Part shown: piece after piece, positions 1-5,844 of the stretch
How the letters are laid out: each line of letters begins with the position of its first letter
How positions within the stretch are numbered: the first letter of the stretch is position 1
Origin: DATDPY01 sp964395765
GTDB lineage: Bacteria; Bacteroidota; Bacteroidia; Cytophagales; Cyclobacteriaceae
Length of the DNA stretch: 9,942 nt
Direction of reading: 5' to 3'
NCBI GenBank assembly: GCA_964395765.1
Contig: CAYNCU010000157.1
Span: forward strand, 1 to 9,942
The notes under the pieces: generated by a model
Told to the model about the DNA's origin: nothing
The model's database searches: none
The model's input: only the letters and a program-made list of their open reading frames with translations
Translations under genes and position numbers: made by a program

Positions 1-1
1 A

Positions 2-481
2 ATTCATCCTAAAACCATAAAACCTCTTGCGAATAAAAACATACCCTTATATGTGAAATCCTTTGAAGAGCCTGATTTGCCGGGCACCGTTATCCATTCC
101 GATATAATGCACAACCTTCCTCCTGCCTATATTTTCAAGGAAAATCAGTGCCTGATATCATTTACCCGCCGCGATCTTGAGTTTATCAATGAAAGAAACC
201 TGGGTGAAATATTCATTAACCTGGATCGTTTGAATTTGAAAATCAACCTGATGCAGAATTCAGCCGTTTCCTTTACTATTTGCGTAAATCTTGACCGGGA
301 AAAAGTGGATGGTCTGGTCCATTCTCTTTCGAGGGATTTCAAAGTTCTTTATAATGAGGACCTGCACCTTATAACGATTAAAAATTATACGAATGAATCC
401 ATTGAAAGCATTAGCAGGGATAAGGCGATTCTGTTGGAGCAGAGAACACGAAATACGTACCAGATTGTAACCAGGAATTAA
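2..481 (+). CDS. lysC: Aspartate kinase, C-terminal part (5' end outside window)
   Basis: The reading frame is open from base 2, and 159 residues are visible before the TAA at 479-481, so the start lies outside the window and the GTG at 53 is not the true start. Aspartate kinase phosphorylates L-aspartate with ATP, the first step to lysine, diaminopimelate, methionine and threonine, in the cytosol. The first visible residues, IHPKTIKPLANKNIPLYVKSF without its last residue, match the end of the catalytic domain (the IHP..I.PL...NIP..V.SF pattern). What follows resembles the regulatory ACT region: LISFTRRDLEF begins the first ACT unit, and a second half-unit runs through LHLITIKNYT to LLEQRTRNTYQIV. 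The full family is usually about 440 residues, so roughly two thirds is missing. No homoserine dehydrogenase domain follows, so it is monofunctional. The symbol is generic; whether feedback is by lysine or threonine cannot be read here. Confidence 0.88.
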   Translation: MHPKTIKPLANKNIPLYVKSFEEPDLPGTVIHSDIMHNLPPAYIFKENQCLISFTRRDLEFINERNLGEIFINLDRLNLKINLMQNSAVSFTICVNLDREKVDGLVHSLSRDFKVLYNEDLHLITIKNYTNESIESISRDKAILLEQRTRNTYQIVTRN

Positions 482-534
482 CAGGGTAAAATATACACTC
501 CCCTTAATTCACTCTCCAGGGGGGACGGATTGTG

Positions 535-642
535 ATGCAGAAAAAGTTATTGGTTTTAATATCGGGAATTGTGTTTTTAAGCTTGCAGGCCGGAGACCAT
601 TTCAAAAGCCATTATTTACCCATCACCTATACCGATCAATAA
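535..642 (+). CDS. Possible 35-residue secreted peptide or signal-peptide remnant
   Basis: A short ORF opens with ATG at 535 and stops with TAA at 640-642. The N-terminus is MQKKLLVLISGIVFLSLQAG: two lysines, a hydrophobic core at about residues 5-17 and a small-residue site near Ala19-Gly20, which is the layout of a Sec signal peptide. Only about 15 residues follow. A G-rich stretch (AGGGGGGA, 518-525) sits about nine bases before the ATG, unusually Shine-Dalgarno-like for this group. The last 20 bases overlap the 3' end of the fructosamine kinase gene on the other strand. I do not recognise the peptide. It may be a genuine small secreted peptide, the stub of a decayed secreted-protein gene, or chance. 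No sequence after residue 35 looks like a continuation. Confidence 0.3.
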   Translation: MQKKLLVLISGIVFLSLQAGDHFKSHYLPITYTDQ

Positions 643-1492
643 GTCGGGTAATCGCCGGAAGATAGGATGTTCCGAAGAGGTTAAGATGGACCAATGCCGG
701 GTAGAGGTTATAAATATCGACGCGATCTTCAAAGTTTTTTTCCAGGGGCCACTCATCATTATAAGATGAATAAAAAGTTTCGTCAAATCCGCCGAACATT
801 TTTGTAAAAGATAGTTCGGCTTCCCGGTTGCCATAATACACGGCAGGATCGATCAGTATTACATAGCCATCACTTCCTGTCATAAAATTTCCGGCCCAAA
901 GATCCCCATGCAGAAGAGAAGGTTTTTCATCAGGTAAAAGTCCCGGTAACAATTTATAAAATTTCCTGAATTGATCAACCAGGGAATGGTTTACCAGCCG
1001 GCTTTCAAGTGCGAGACGCAACTGATATTCAAGCCGGTTATTAATAAAAAAATCGACCCACCTATTTTCCTTATTGTTAACCTGAGGAAGCCTGCCGATA
1101 TAATTGTCATAATCAAGGCCAAAAAAAGGTGCTATGTTATTTTTATGTAAACGAGCCAGCCTTGAACCGAAATCATTCCAGAACCCGGCTTCCTGCGAAC
1201 TGCTTTTAACGGCTTCTAACAGGATGAATTGTACGTTGTCAATCTCTCCGAATCCATAGGATTCCGGTACATGGATATCTGTTGTGCGTAATAATTTTAA
1301 GCCCCGGTATTCCTTTTCGAACATGTTAGCGGGAGTCCGGCTGTTGAATTTTATAAAGTAGGGCCCCTCACTTGTATCAATGATCGCCGAATTATTGATG
1401 CATCCTCCGCCCTGGTAACGGATATTTTTGACTGCCGGTCTTTTGCCTATTACCTTAAAGATTGCATCGCTAAAAAACCGGTCATTCTTCAT
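623..1492 (-). CDS. Fructosamine/ketosamine-3-kinase family protein
   Basis: The 289-residue protein has the normal length of the fructosamine-3-kinase family, a branch of the aminoglycoside-kinase-like fold. These enzymes use ATP to phosphorylate C3 of sugars attached to protein amines; the product is unstable and the amine is released (deglycation). Visible motifs: a glycine turn at 28-30, a likely ATP-binding lysine at 48 (YFIKF), the family DNYIG.LPQ.N segment at 129-139, the catalytic loop HGDLWAGN at 195-202 (Asp197 as base) and metal-binding Asp215 in IDPA. The start at 1492 gives MKNDRFFSDAI and the family length; a longer frame to 1615 only reads into the upstream gene. It overlaps the phosphatase gene by 11 bases, so the two are probably co-transcribed. 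Bacterial members mostly prefer ribulosamines and erythrulosamines to fructosamines; substrate here is inferred. Confidence 0.9.
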   Translation of the reverse strand: MKNDRFFSDAIFKVIGKRPAVKNIRYQGGGCINNSAIIDTSEGPYFIKFNSRTPANMFEKEYRGLKLLRTTDIHVPESYGFGEIDNVQFILLEAVKSSSQEAGFWNDFGSRLARLHKNNIAPFFGLDYDNYIGRLPQVNNKENRWVDFFINNRLEYQLRLALESRLVNHSLVDQFRKFYKLLPGLLPDEKPSLLHGDLWAGNFMTGSDGYVILIDPAVYYGNREAELSFTKMFGGFDETFYSSYNDEWPLEKNFEDRVDIYNLYPALVHLNLFGTSYLPAITRLIDRYR

Positions 1493-1985
1493 TCTCCCTG
1501 AATTTATGTTCTTTGACCAGGAAATCAATAAAATTTTCGCAAGCCTTATCCAGGATCCGGTATACTGCATCAAAATCTTCTTCTTCGCCATAATAGGGAT
1601 CAGGAACATCGGCACCGTGATGCGAAGTATCGAAATCCCGTATCTTAAAAACTTTGGGACCTTCCTTTTTTCCCCGAAACATTAACCGGATATCCTTTAA
1701 ATTCTCTTCGTCCATGGCAAGGATATATTCGAACTTATCCAGATCCGGCGAGCTCATCTGCCGGACTTTATGATTCATGGAAATTCCGTGCCTGGCCGCA
1801 GTTTCGATAGTCCTGGGATCTGCATTTTCCCCGATATGCCACCGTGCGGTTCCTGCAGAAGAACCGGTAATTTGATGATCCAGTTTCATCTTTTTGATTT
1901 TATCGTTGAAAATAACTTCTGCCATCGGTGACCTGCAAATATTCCCAAGACAAACAAAGATTACACGGATCTTATTTTTAATCAT
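1482..1985 (-). CDS. Low-molecular-weight protein-tyrosine-phosphatase family enzyme
   Basis: The 167-residue protein is a near-complete LMW-PTP. The phosphate-binding loop CX5R is at 12-18 (CLGNICRS), with Cys12 the nucleophile and Arg18 the phosphate binder. The general acid is Asp129 in the DPYYG motif (129-133), and Trp49 lies at the usual substrate-edge position. Ile16 in the loop fits the tyrosine-phosphatase type; arginine phosphatases such as YwlE carry Thr there. It is cytosolic, with no signal peptide. It lies first in a two-gene unit with the ketosamine kinase, its TGA at 1482-1484 falling inside the next gene. Members of this family have been shown to hydrolyse protein-bound ribulosamine 5-phosphate, so a role upstream of the kinase in deglycation is a reasonable inference; tyrosine-phosphoprotein signalling is the alternative. 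No convincing promoter was found: a TTTG at 2038-2035 and TAATTTTA at 2018-2011 are only 16 bases apart. Confidence 0.92.
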   Translation of the reverse strand: MIKNKIRVIFVCLGNICRSPMAEVIFNDKIKKMKLDHQITGSSAGTARWHIGENADPRTIETAARHGISMNHKVRQMSSPDLDKFEYILAMDEENLKDIRLMFRGKKEGPKVFKIRDFDTSHHGADVPDPYYGEEEDFDAVYRILDKACENFIDFLVKEHKFRENEE

Positions 1986-2121
1986 TTTAAATAAAATTCT
2001 TGATTTGAGATAAAATTATAAATTCACTTTCAGCCAAAGGGATTCAAAAAATATCAATAATTGCATTTAAAAAAGAACTAATTACACAATTTAAACATTC
2101 TTAGGGTTTTGGCCATTTTTT

Positions 2122-2133
2122 CTACACGTGTAG
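2122..2133. repeat. 12-base perfect palindrome in intergenic gap
   Basis: CTACAC followed directly by GTGTAG forms a perfect palindrome. It lies in the 254-base gap between the phosphatase gene (start at 1985) and the lipoprotein gene (end at 2240), 137 bases upstream of the phosphatase start. Perfect palindromes of this size are typical of binding sites for dimeric regulators, but no single family is identified by the sequence. The rest of the gap (1986-2121 and 2134-2203) is AT-rich, has no ORF I trust and no RNA gene I recognise. Confidence 0.35.
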
Positions 2134-2203
2134 GTTACTTTCAAAATAATTTACGTATAAAGGATTGAATAACACAAATTTTATTCATACACCTGTTAAC
2201 GCT

Positions 2204-2235
2204 AAAAACCTCCCTGATCTTTCAAGGAGGTTTTT
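2204..2235. terminator. Symmetric hairpin terminator after the gpmI-lipoprotein unit
   Basis: AAAAACCTCC (2204-2213) pairs perfectly with GGAGGTTTTT (2226-2235) around a 12-base loop. The five terminal T residues give a U-tract in either direction, so it can work on both strands. It starts 4 bases after the stop of the minus-strand lipoprotein gene, which makes that its obvious client. On the plus strand the tail is richer (TTTTTCCTTTT), although no plus-strand gene precedes it for more than 1.5 kb. Confidence 0.85.
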
Positions 2236-2239
2236 CCTT

Positions 2240-2860
2240 TTATATGCCTTTCCCGGGCTTATCAGGCCAGTTTAGAGAAACATTGATGTTATAATTGACC
2301 TTTTTTCTGAGAATGATTTTCTGATAACCAAAAACGCGATAACCGGATATAATATTTTTACCAATAGCCTTATTATATTGTAAATTCATTACCATATTCC
2401 TTATCCCACGAAATATAAGACTTCGATTTTGCTCAATAATTATAACTTTAACAATTCGACCTGCACTGTCTCTGCCTATTGAAAGCCTGGATGTGCCGTC
2501 AATTTTCGGATTTATTGAATTATAATTCACAAAATTTATTCCCGCTGAATCCGATCGGCTGATACTATACATACCGGAAAGAGCCGGCTTATCGATGTCT
2601 GCGGCAATAAAAATCTCAAATTCCTTATGCCAGAAAGCCGTATCCGGTTTAAAATTTACCTTATCGCTATTTCCGTTCATATTGGATTCACGATCTACGG
2701 TAACGTTTAATTTTTTAAGGGATTGGATCTGGCCGGTGATCAGGCTGTCAAGGTTAAACAGATTATTATCAACAAGCGCATTATTTTCAGGCTTTCTTAT
2801 ACAGGAAACGGTCACTGAAAGTACCAGGCCTGCTACCGCATAAAATAACCGGTGTTGCAT
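2240..2860 (-). CDS. Putative lipoprotein of unknown function, coupled to gpmI
   Basis: I do not recognise this 206-residue protein by family. Its N-terminus MQHRLFYAVAGLVLSVTVSC has a short positive region, a hydrophobic core (5-18) and Cys20 preceded by T-V-S. That is a slightly weak lipobox (Thr at -3), but the layout fits signal peptidase II processing and an envelope lipoprotein. The mature part opens with a polar, Asn-rich segment (about 24-68), then looks largely beta-rich (EFEIFIAADI at 80-89, KVIIIEQN, KKVNYNINVSLNW), with no enzymatic motif. Its ATG (2860-2858) shares one base with the gpmI stop TAA (2862-2860), a TAATG junction suggesting translational coupling, and a terminator follows 4 bases after its stop. 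The gpmI link may only be shared expression; nothing in the sequence ties it to glycolysis. Confidence 0.8.
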   Translation of the reverse strand: MQHRLFYAVAGLVLSVTVSCIRKPENNALVDNNLFNLDSLITGQIQSLKKLNVTVDRESNMNGNSDKVNFKPDTAFWHKEFEIFIAADIDKPALSGMYSISRSDSAGINFVNYNSINPKIDGTSRLSIGRDSAGRIVKVIIIEQNRSLIFRGIRNMVMNLQYNKAIGKNIISGYRVFGYQKIILRKKVNYNINVSLNWPDKPGKGI

Positions 2861-4383
2861 TATTTCAATAACACGTTCCCGGTCATTTCATCGGGGACTT
2901 TAATATCCAAAAGGGTTAGAATAGTTGGAGCTAGGTCGCCCAATTTTCCATCCTTCAGGCTGCCCTTATATTCATTATCCGTAAAAATACAAGGAACAAG
3001 GTTAGTTGTATGTGCAGTATTGGGTGTCCCGTCTTCGTTGATCATATAATCCGAATTGCCATGATCGGCAATTATGATGGATGAATACCCGTTTTCAAGT
3101 CCTGTTTCAACCACCGCTTTTGCACATTGATCAACGGTTTCGCAGGCTTTTACTGCAGCTTCAAAAACCCCGGTATGTCCAACCATATCGGCATTGGCAA
3201 AATTCAGGCAAACAAAGTCAACTTCTTTCTTTTTCAGCTCAGGTATTATTTTATCCCGAACTTCATTCGCACTCATTTCAGGCTTAAGGTCATAGGTAGC
3301 CACTTTGGGTGACGGGCAGAGAATTCTCGATTCACCATTAAACGCTTCCTCACGGCCGCCATTAAAAAAGAAAGTAACATGAGGATATTTTTCCGTTTCA
3401 GCGATTCTTATTTGTTTTCTCCCATTCCGGCTTAAAATTTCACCCAGGGTATTATTGAGATTATCTTTTTCATAAACCACTTTAACATTTTTAAATGATT
3501 CATCATAATTTGTCATGGTGATATAATAAAGATCCATGGTTTTCATGTTATGGTCCGGCAGATTGGTCTGGGTTAAGGCCATTGTAATTTCCCTTAACCG
3601 GTCGGTCCTGAAGTTAAAGCAGAATACAACATCGCCAGGTTCAATCACAGCCAGTGGTTTGCCCTTTGAATCGGCATGGATAATGGGTTTAATAAATTCA
3701 TCGGTAATATCCGCTTCATAGGACTTGCGGATGGCGTCGAAAATATCGGTGGTTTTTTCGCCTTCGCCGGAAACAAAAGCATCATAGGCCAGTTTAACCC
3801 TTTCCCATCTTTTATCCCTGTCCATTCCATAATAACGGCCTGAAACGGTAGCGATAACTCCTGCGGTTTTATCCAAATGCGCCTGCAATTCTTTGATAAA
3901 ACCCATCCCGCTTTTAGGGTCGGTATCTCGCCCGTCGGTGAGCGCATGAATACAAACATTATTAAAGCCCTGGTTATGAAAAGCGGAAACCAGTCCTTTC
4001 AGATGAATAATATGGGAATGCACGCCTCCGTCCGAAACCAGCCCTAACAGGTGAATTTTCTTATTATTTTTCTTTGCATAGCTGATGGCATCGAGGATAA
4101 CCTTGTTTGATTCCAGTTCATTATTTTCGACTGCTTTATTGATCTTAACCAGGTCCTGGTACACAATCCTGCCTGCTCCAATATTCATATGACCAACTTC
4201 CGAATTACCCATCTGACCTTCGGGTAATCCTACCGCGAGTCCGGAGGCATTCAGTTTACTATGGGCATATTTTTTATATAGTGAATCAACAAAAGGCGTA
4301 TTCGCCTTATCAATTGCCGAAACCTCAGGTTTTGTTGCGATTCCCCAACCATCAAGGATCATTAATATAACTTTTTTACTCAT
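2860..4383 (-). CDS. gpmI: 2,3-bisphosphoglycerate-independent phosphoglycerate mutase
   Basis: This interconverts 3- and 2-phosphoglycerate in glycolysis and gluconeogenesis, in the cytosol, using two Mn2+ ions and a phosphoserine intermediate. The 507 residues match the family's usual size of about 510. The alkaline-phosphatase-like catalytic residues are present: Asp11 (LDGWG), nucleophile Ser61 in GQMGNSEVGH, Asp399 and His403 (NADMVGHTG), Asp440-His441 (ADHGN) and His458 (TAHTT). The inserted phosphotransferase domain carries His122 (DGGVHSH), Arg152-Asp153 (DGRDT), Arg183, Arg189 (MDRDKRWER), and Arg260 and Arg263 (FRTDRLR). Nothing key is missing. The start at 4383 gives the canonical MSKKVILMILDGWG, with no upstream extension. 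It is first in a two-gene unit with a lipoprotein and diverges from the DUF4783 gene across 133 bases. A TAGCTTTG box at 4463-4456 is its likely promoter. Confidence 0.98.
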   Translation of the reverse strand: MSKKVILMILDGWGIATKPEVSAIDKANTPFVDSLYKKYAHSKLNASGLAVGLPEGQMGNSEVGHMNIGAGRIVYQDLVKINKAVENNELESNKVILDAISYAKKNNKKIHLLGLVSDGGVHSHIIHLKGLVSAFHNQGFNNVCIHALTDGRDTDPKSGMGFIKELQAHLDKTAGVIATVSGRYYGMDRDKRWERVKLAYDAFVSGEGEKTTDIFDAIRKSYEADITDEFIKPIIHADSKGKPLAVIEPGDVVFCFNFRTDRLREITMALTQTNLPDHNMKTMDLYYITMTNYDESFKNVKVVYEKDNLNNTLGEILSRNGRKQIRIAETEKYPHVTFFFNGGREEAFNGESRILCPSPKVATYDLKPEMSANEVRDKIIPELKKKEVDFVCLNFANADMVGHTGVFEAAVKACETVDQCAKAVVETGLENGYSSIIIADHGNSDYMINEDGTPNTAHTTNLVPCIFTDNEYKGSLKDGKLGDLAPTILTLLDIKVPDEMTGNVLLK

Positions 4384-4455
4384 TATTTATTACTTTTAGC
4401 TATTCAACAACATTAAAAAATTCATGTTTATTTGGTTTCCTGATTCTGGTGAGGG

Positions 4456-4463
4456 CAAAGCTA
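4456..4463 (-). promoter_or_regulatory. Bacteroidota -7 box for gpmI
   Basis: Read on the minus strand this is TAGCTTTG, a full match to the Bacteroidota -7 consensus TAnnTTTG. It would start transcription near 4449-4453 and leave a leader of roughly 65-70 bases before the gpmI ATG. No clear TTTG/TTG -33 element lies 19-21 bases further upstream, so the call rests on one box. On the other strand a one-mismatch box (TAGTTTTA, 4477-4484) could serve the divergent DUF4783 gene, again with no -33 element. Confidence 0.45.
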
Positions 4464-4516
4464 CTCAATGATGGCATAGTTTTAGCTTAAATTAATATGT
4501 AATTTCATGCACGAAA

Positions 4517-4921
4517 ATGAACCGGTTTAAGAATTTAATCTTCCCTTTTTTCATCATTGGCTGTTTGATTTTAGGGAATTCTCTTTACGGCCAGGATACA
4601 GAGATCAACAATGTCAGAATGGCCATCAAAACGGGGAGCTCCAGGGAGCTTGCAAAATATTTTGGCGACAACGTGGAGATCCATTTCGACGGAGAACGTT
4701 CCAACTATTCCAAGAGCCAGGCTGAATTTGTGTTACGGGATTTTTTTAAAAAATACCCTCCCGTTGATTTTCAATATGTTCACCAGGGAAATTCCGGGGA
4801 AGGGTTAAAATATGCGATCGGCAAATATGTGATCAGTAATGGTTCCTACCGGATCTGGTTATTATTTAAAAAAGCCGGAACGGAGTTTTACGTGGATACC
4901 ATTGATTTTACACGGGAATAA
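4517..4921 (+). CDS. DUF4783 family secreted protein
   Basis: The 134-residue protein resembles the Bacteroidota DUF4783 family, small envelope proteins with a likely NTF2-like fold and no known function. Residues 1-26 form a signal peptide with a long hydrophobic core (7-20) ending at SLYGQ, probable cleavage near Gly25/Gln26. An internal I-I-G-C at 13-16 resembles a lipobox, but hydrophobic residues continue after Cys16, so signal peptidase I seems likelier. The mature part has the family flow: AIKTGSSRELAKYF, VEIHFDGE, YSKSQAEFVLRDFFKKYPP, HQGNSGEGLKYAIGKY and a final strand WLLFKKAGTEFYVDTIDF. It sits 53 bases before nadC on the same strand, an arrangement I recall as recurrent in this phylum. 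The ATG at 4517 is chosen because it gives the signal peptide; the ATG at 4507 is out of frame and stops at once. Confidence 0.85.
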   Translation: MNRFKNLIFPFFIIGCLILGNSLYGQDTEINNVRMAIKTGSSRELAKYFGDNVEIHFDGERSNYSKSQAEFVLRDFFKKYPPVDFQYVHQGNSGEGLKYAIGKYVISNGSYRIWLLFKKAGTEFYVDTIDFTRE

Positions 4922-4962
4922 CTTTTAAACAGGTCCGAACCTCCCATTATCTTTCGTTTGTT

Positions 4963-4970
4963 TACTTTTG
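4963..4970 (+). promoter_or_regulatory. Bacteroidota -7 box directly before nadC
   Basis: TACTTTTG is a full match to TAnnTTTG and ends only four bases before the nadC ATG (4975). With normal -7 geometry the transcript would start at or within a few bases of the A of the start codon. A second, imperfect copy (TATCTTTC) is at 4948-4955. No good -33 element is seen near 4938-4944. Confidence 0.5.
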
Positions 4971-4974
4971 CGCC

Positions 4975-5835
4975 ATGATACCCGACTATCTTTCCGAGGA
5001 AGAATTGCAGTTTCTTATTAACCGTGCCGTAGAGGAGGACCTGGGTGACGGTGACCATACCACTATGGCCGTTTTGCCTGCCTTTCGTAAGGCGGAAGCC
5101 TACATTATATGCAAATCGGAAGGTATTATTGCAGGCACGGAACTGGCGGAAAAAATATTTCACCGGTTCGACAAAAATCTGAATGTGGAGATATTAATCC
5201 CCGACGGAGGTCCTGTTAACTTCGGCGCGAAAGTAATGAAGATATTGGGTAATGCGCAGGCCATATTATCGGCAGAAAGACTGGTATTAAATTTCCTGCA
5301 GCGGATGAGCGGGATCGCCACCGCCACCAGGAAACTCTCTATCTTGCTGGAAGGAACCGGAACCCGCTTGTTGGATACCAGAAAAACCACTCCCCTGTTA
5401 CGGAAAATTGAAAAATGGGCGGTTCAGGTAGGCGGAGGCAATAATCACAGGATCGGCTTATATGATATGATCATGCTTAAGGATAATCATATTGATTATG
5501 CAGGCGGGATCAGCCATGCGGTAAAATTGGCAAGGGAATATCTTGTAAAAAATAATAAAAACCTTAAAATAGAGATTGAAACAAGGAGCCTTCATGAAGT
5601 AAAAGAAGTACTTGACCTGGGCGGCGTGGATATTATCATGCTGGATAACATGAACCTGGAAGATATGAAGGAGGCTGTAGCATTGATAAACGGTAAAGTA
5701 CAAACCGAGGCTTCAGGAAATATTGATGAACATAATATCCGGGATGTGGCGCTTTGCGGAGTAAACTTTATTTCCGTAGGCGCCATTACGCATTCCGTTA
5801 AAAGCCTTGATTTAAGTTTAAAAGCAGAAATATAA
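4975..5835 (+). CDS. nadC: Nicotinate-nucleotide pyrophosphorylase (carboxylating), quinolinate phosphoribosyltransferase
   Basis: This cytosolic enzyme joins quinolinate and PRPP to make nicotinate mononucleotide, CO2 and pyrophosphate, the third step of de novo NAD synthesis. At 286 residues it has the usual length. Domains in order: an N-terminal open-sandwich part (about 1-110, with EEDLGDGDHTT at 20-30), then the alpha/beta barrel. Active-site residues seen: Arg110, the DTRKTTP loop at 134-140, GGGNNHR at 153-159, KDNH at 169-172, Glu202 (IEIET), Asp224 (MLDNM), SGN at 247-249 and the SVGAITHS phosphate loop at 267-274. Nothing is missing. The partner genes nadA and nadB are not in the window. 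It is followed after 9 bases by the YcxB-like gene, so these two are probably one transcript; the DUF4783 gene 53 bases upstream may be read separately because a promoter box lies in the gap. Confidence 0.98.
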   Translation: MIPDYLSEEELQFLINRAVEEDLGDGDHTTMAVLPAFRKAEAYIICKSEGIIAGTELAEKIFHRFDKNLNVEILIPDGGPVNFGAKVMKILGNAQAILSAERLVLNFLQRMSGIATATRKLSILLEGTGTRLLDTRKTTPLLRKIEKWAVQVGGGNNHRIGLYDMIMLKDNHIDYAGGISHAVKLAREYLVKNNKNLKIEIETRSLHEVKEVLDLGGVDIIMLDNMNLEDMKEAVALINGKVQTEASGNIDEHNIRDVALCGVNFISVGAITHSVKSLDLSLKAEI

Positions 5836-5844
5836 ATTTTTATC

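Noticed and set aside
500..522. CCCCT/AGGGG hairpin after the aspartate kinase gene as a terminator
   Set aside because: The stem is five base pairs with a 13-base loop and no T-tract follows; the G-run fits a ribosome site better.
1493..1615. N-terminal extension of the ketosamine kinase frame to an ATG at 1615
   Set aside because: These 41 codons lie wholly inside the phosphatase gene and do not resemble the family; the start at 1492 gives the normal length.
2011..2038. TTTG plus TAATTTTA as promoter of the phosphatase-kinase pair
   Set aside because: The second box has one mismatch and the 16-base spacing is shorter than the usual 19-21.
3645..3959. 104-residue minus-strand ORF inside gpmI
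   Set aside because: It is an alternative frame of gpmI, which is intact with all catalytic residues; no family resemblance.
4529..4564. Lipobox (I-I-G-C) in the DUF4783 protein
   Set aside because: Hydrophobic residues continue past the Cys and a better signal peptidase I site follows near residue 25, so I did not call it a lipoprotein.
4888..5163. 91-residue minus-strand ORF across the nadC start
   Set aside because: It is antisense to the end of the DUF4783 gene and the start of nadC, with no recognisable features.
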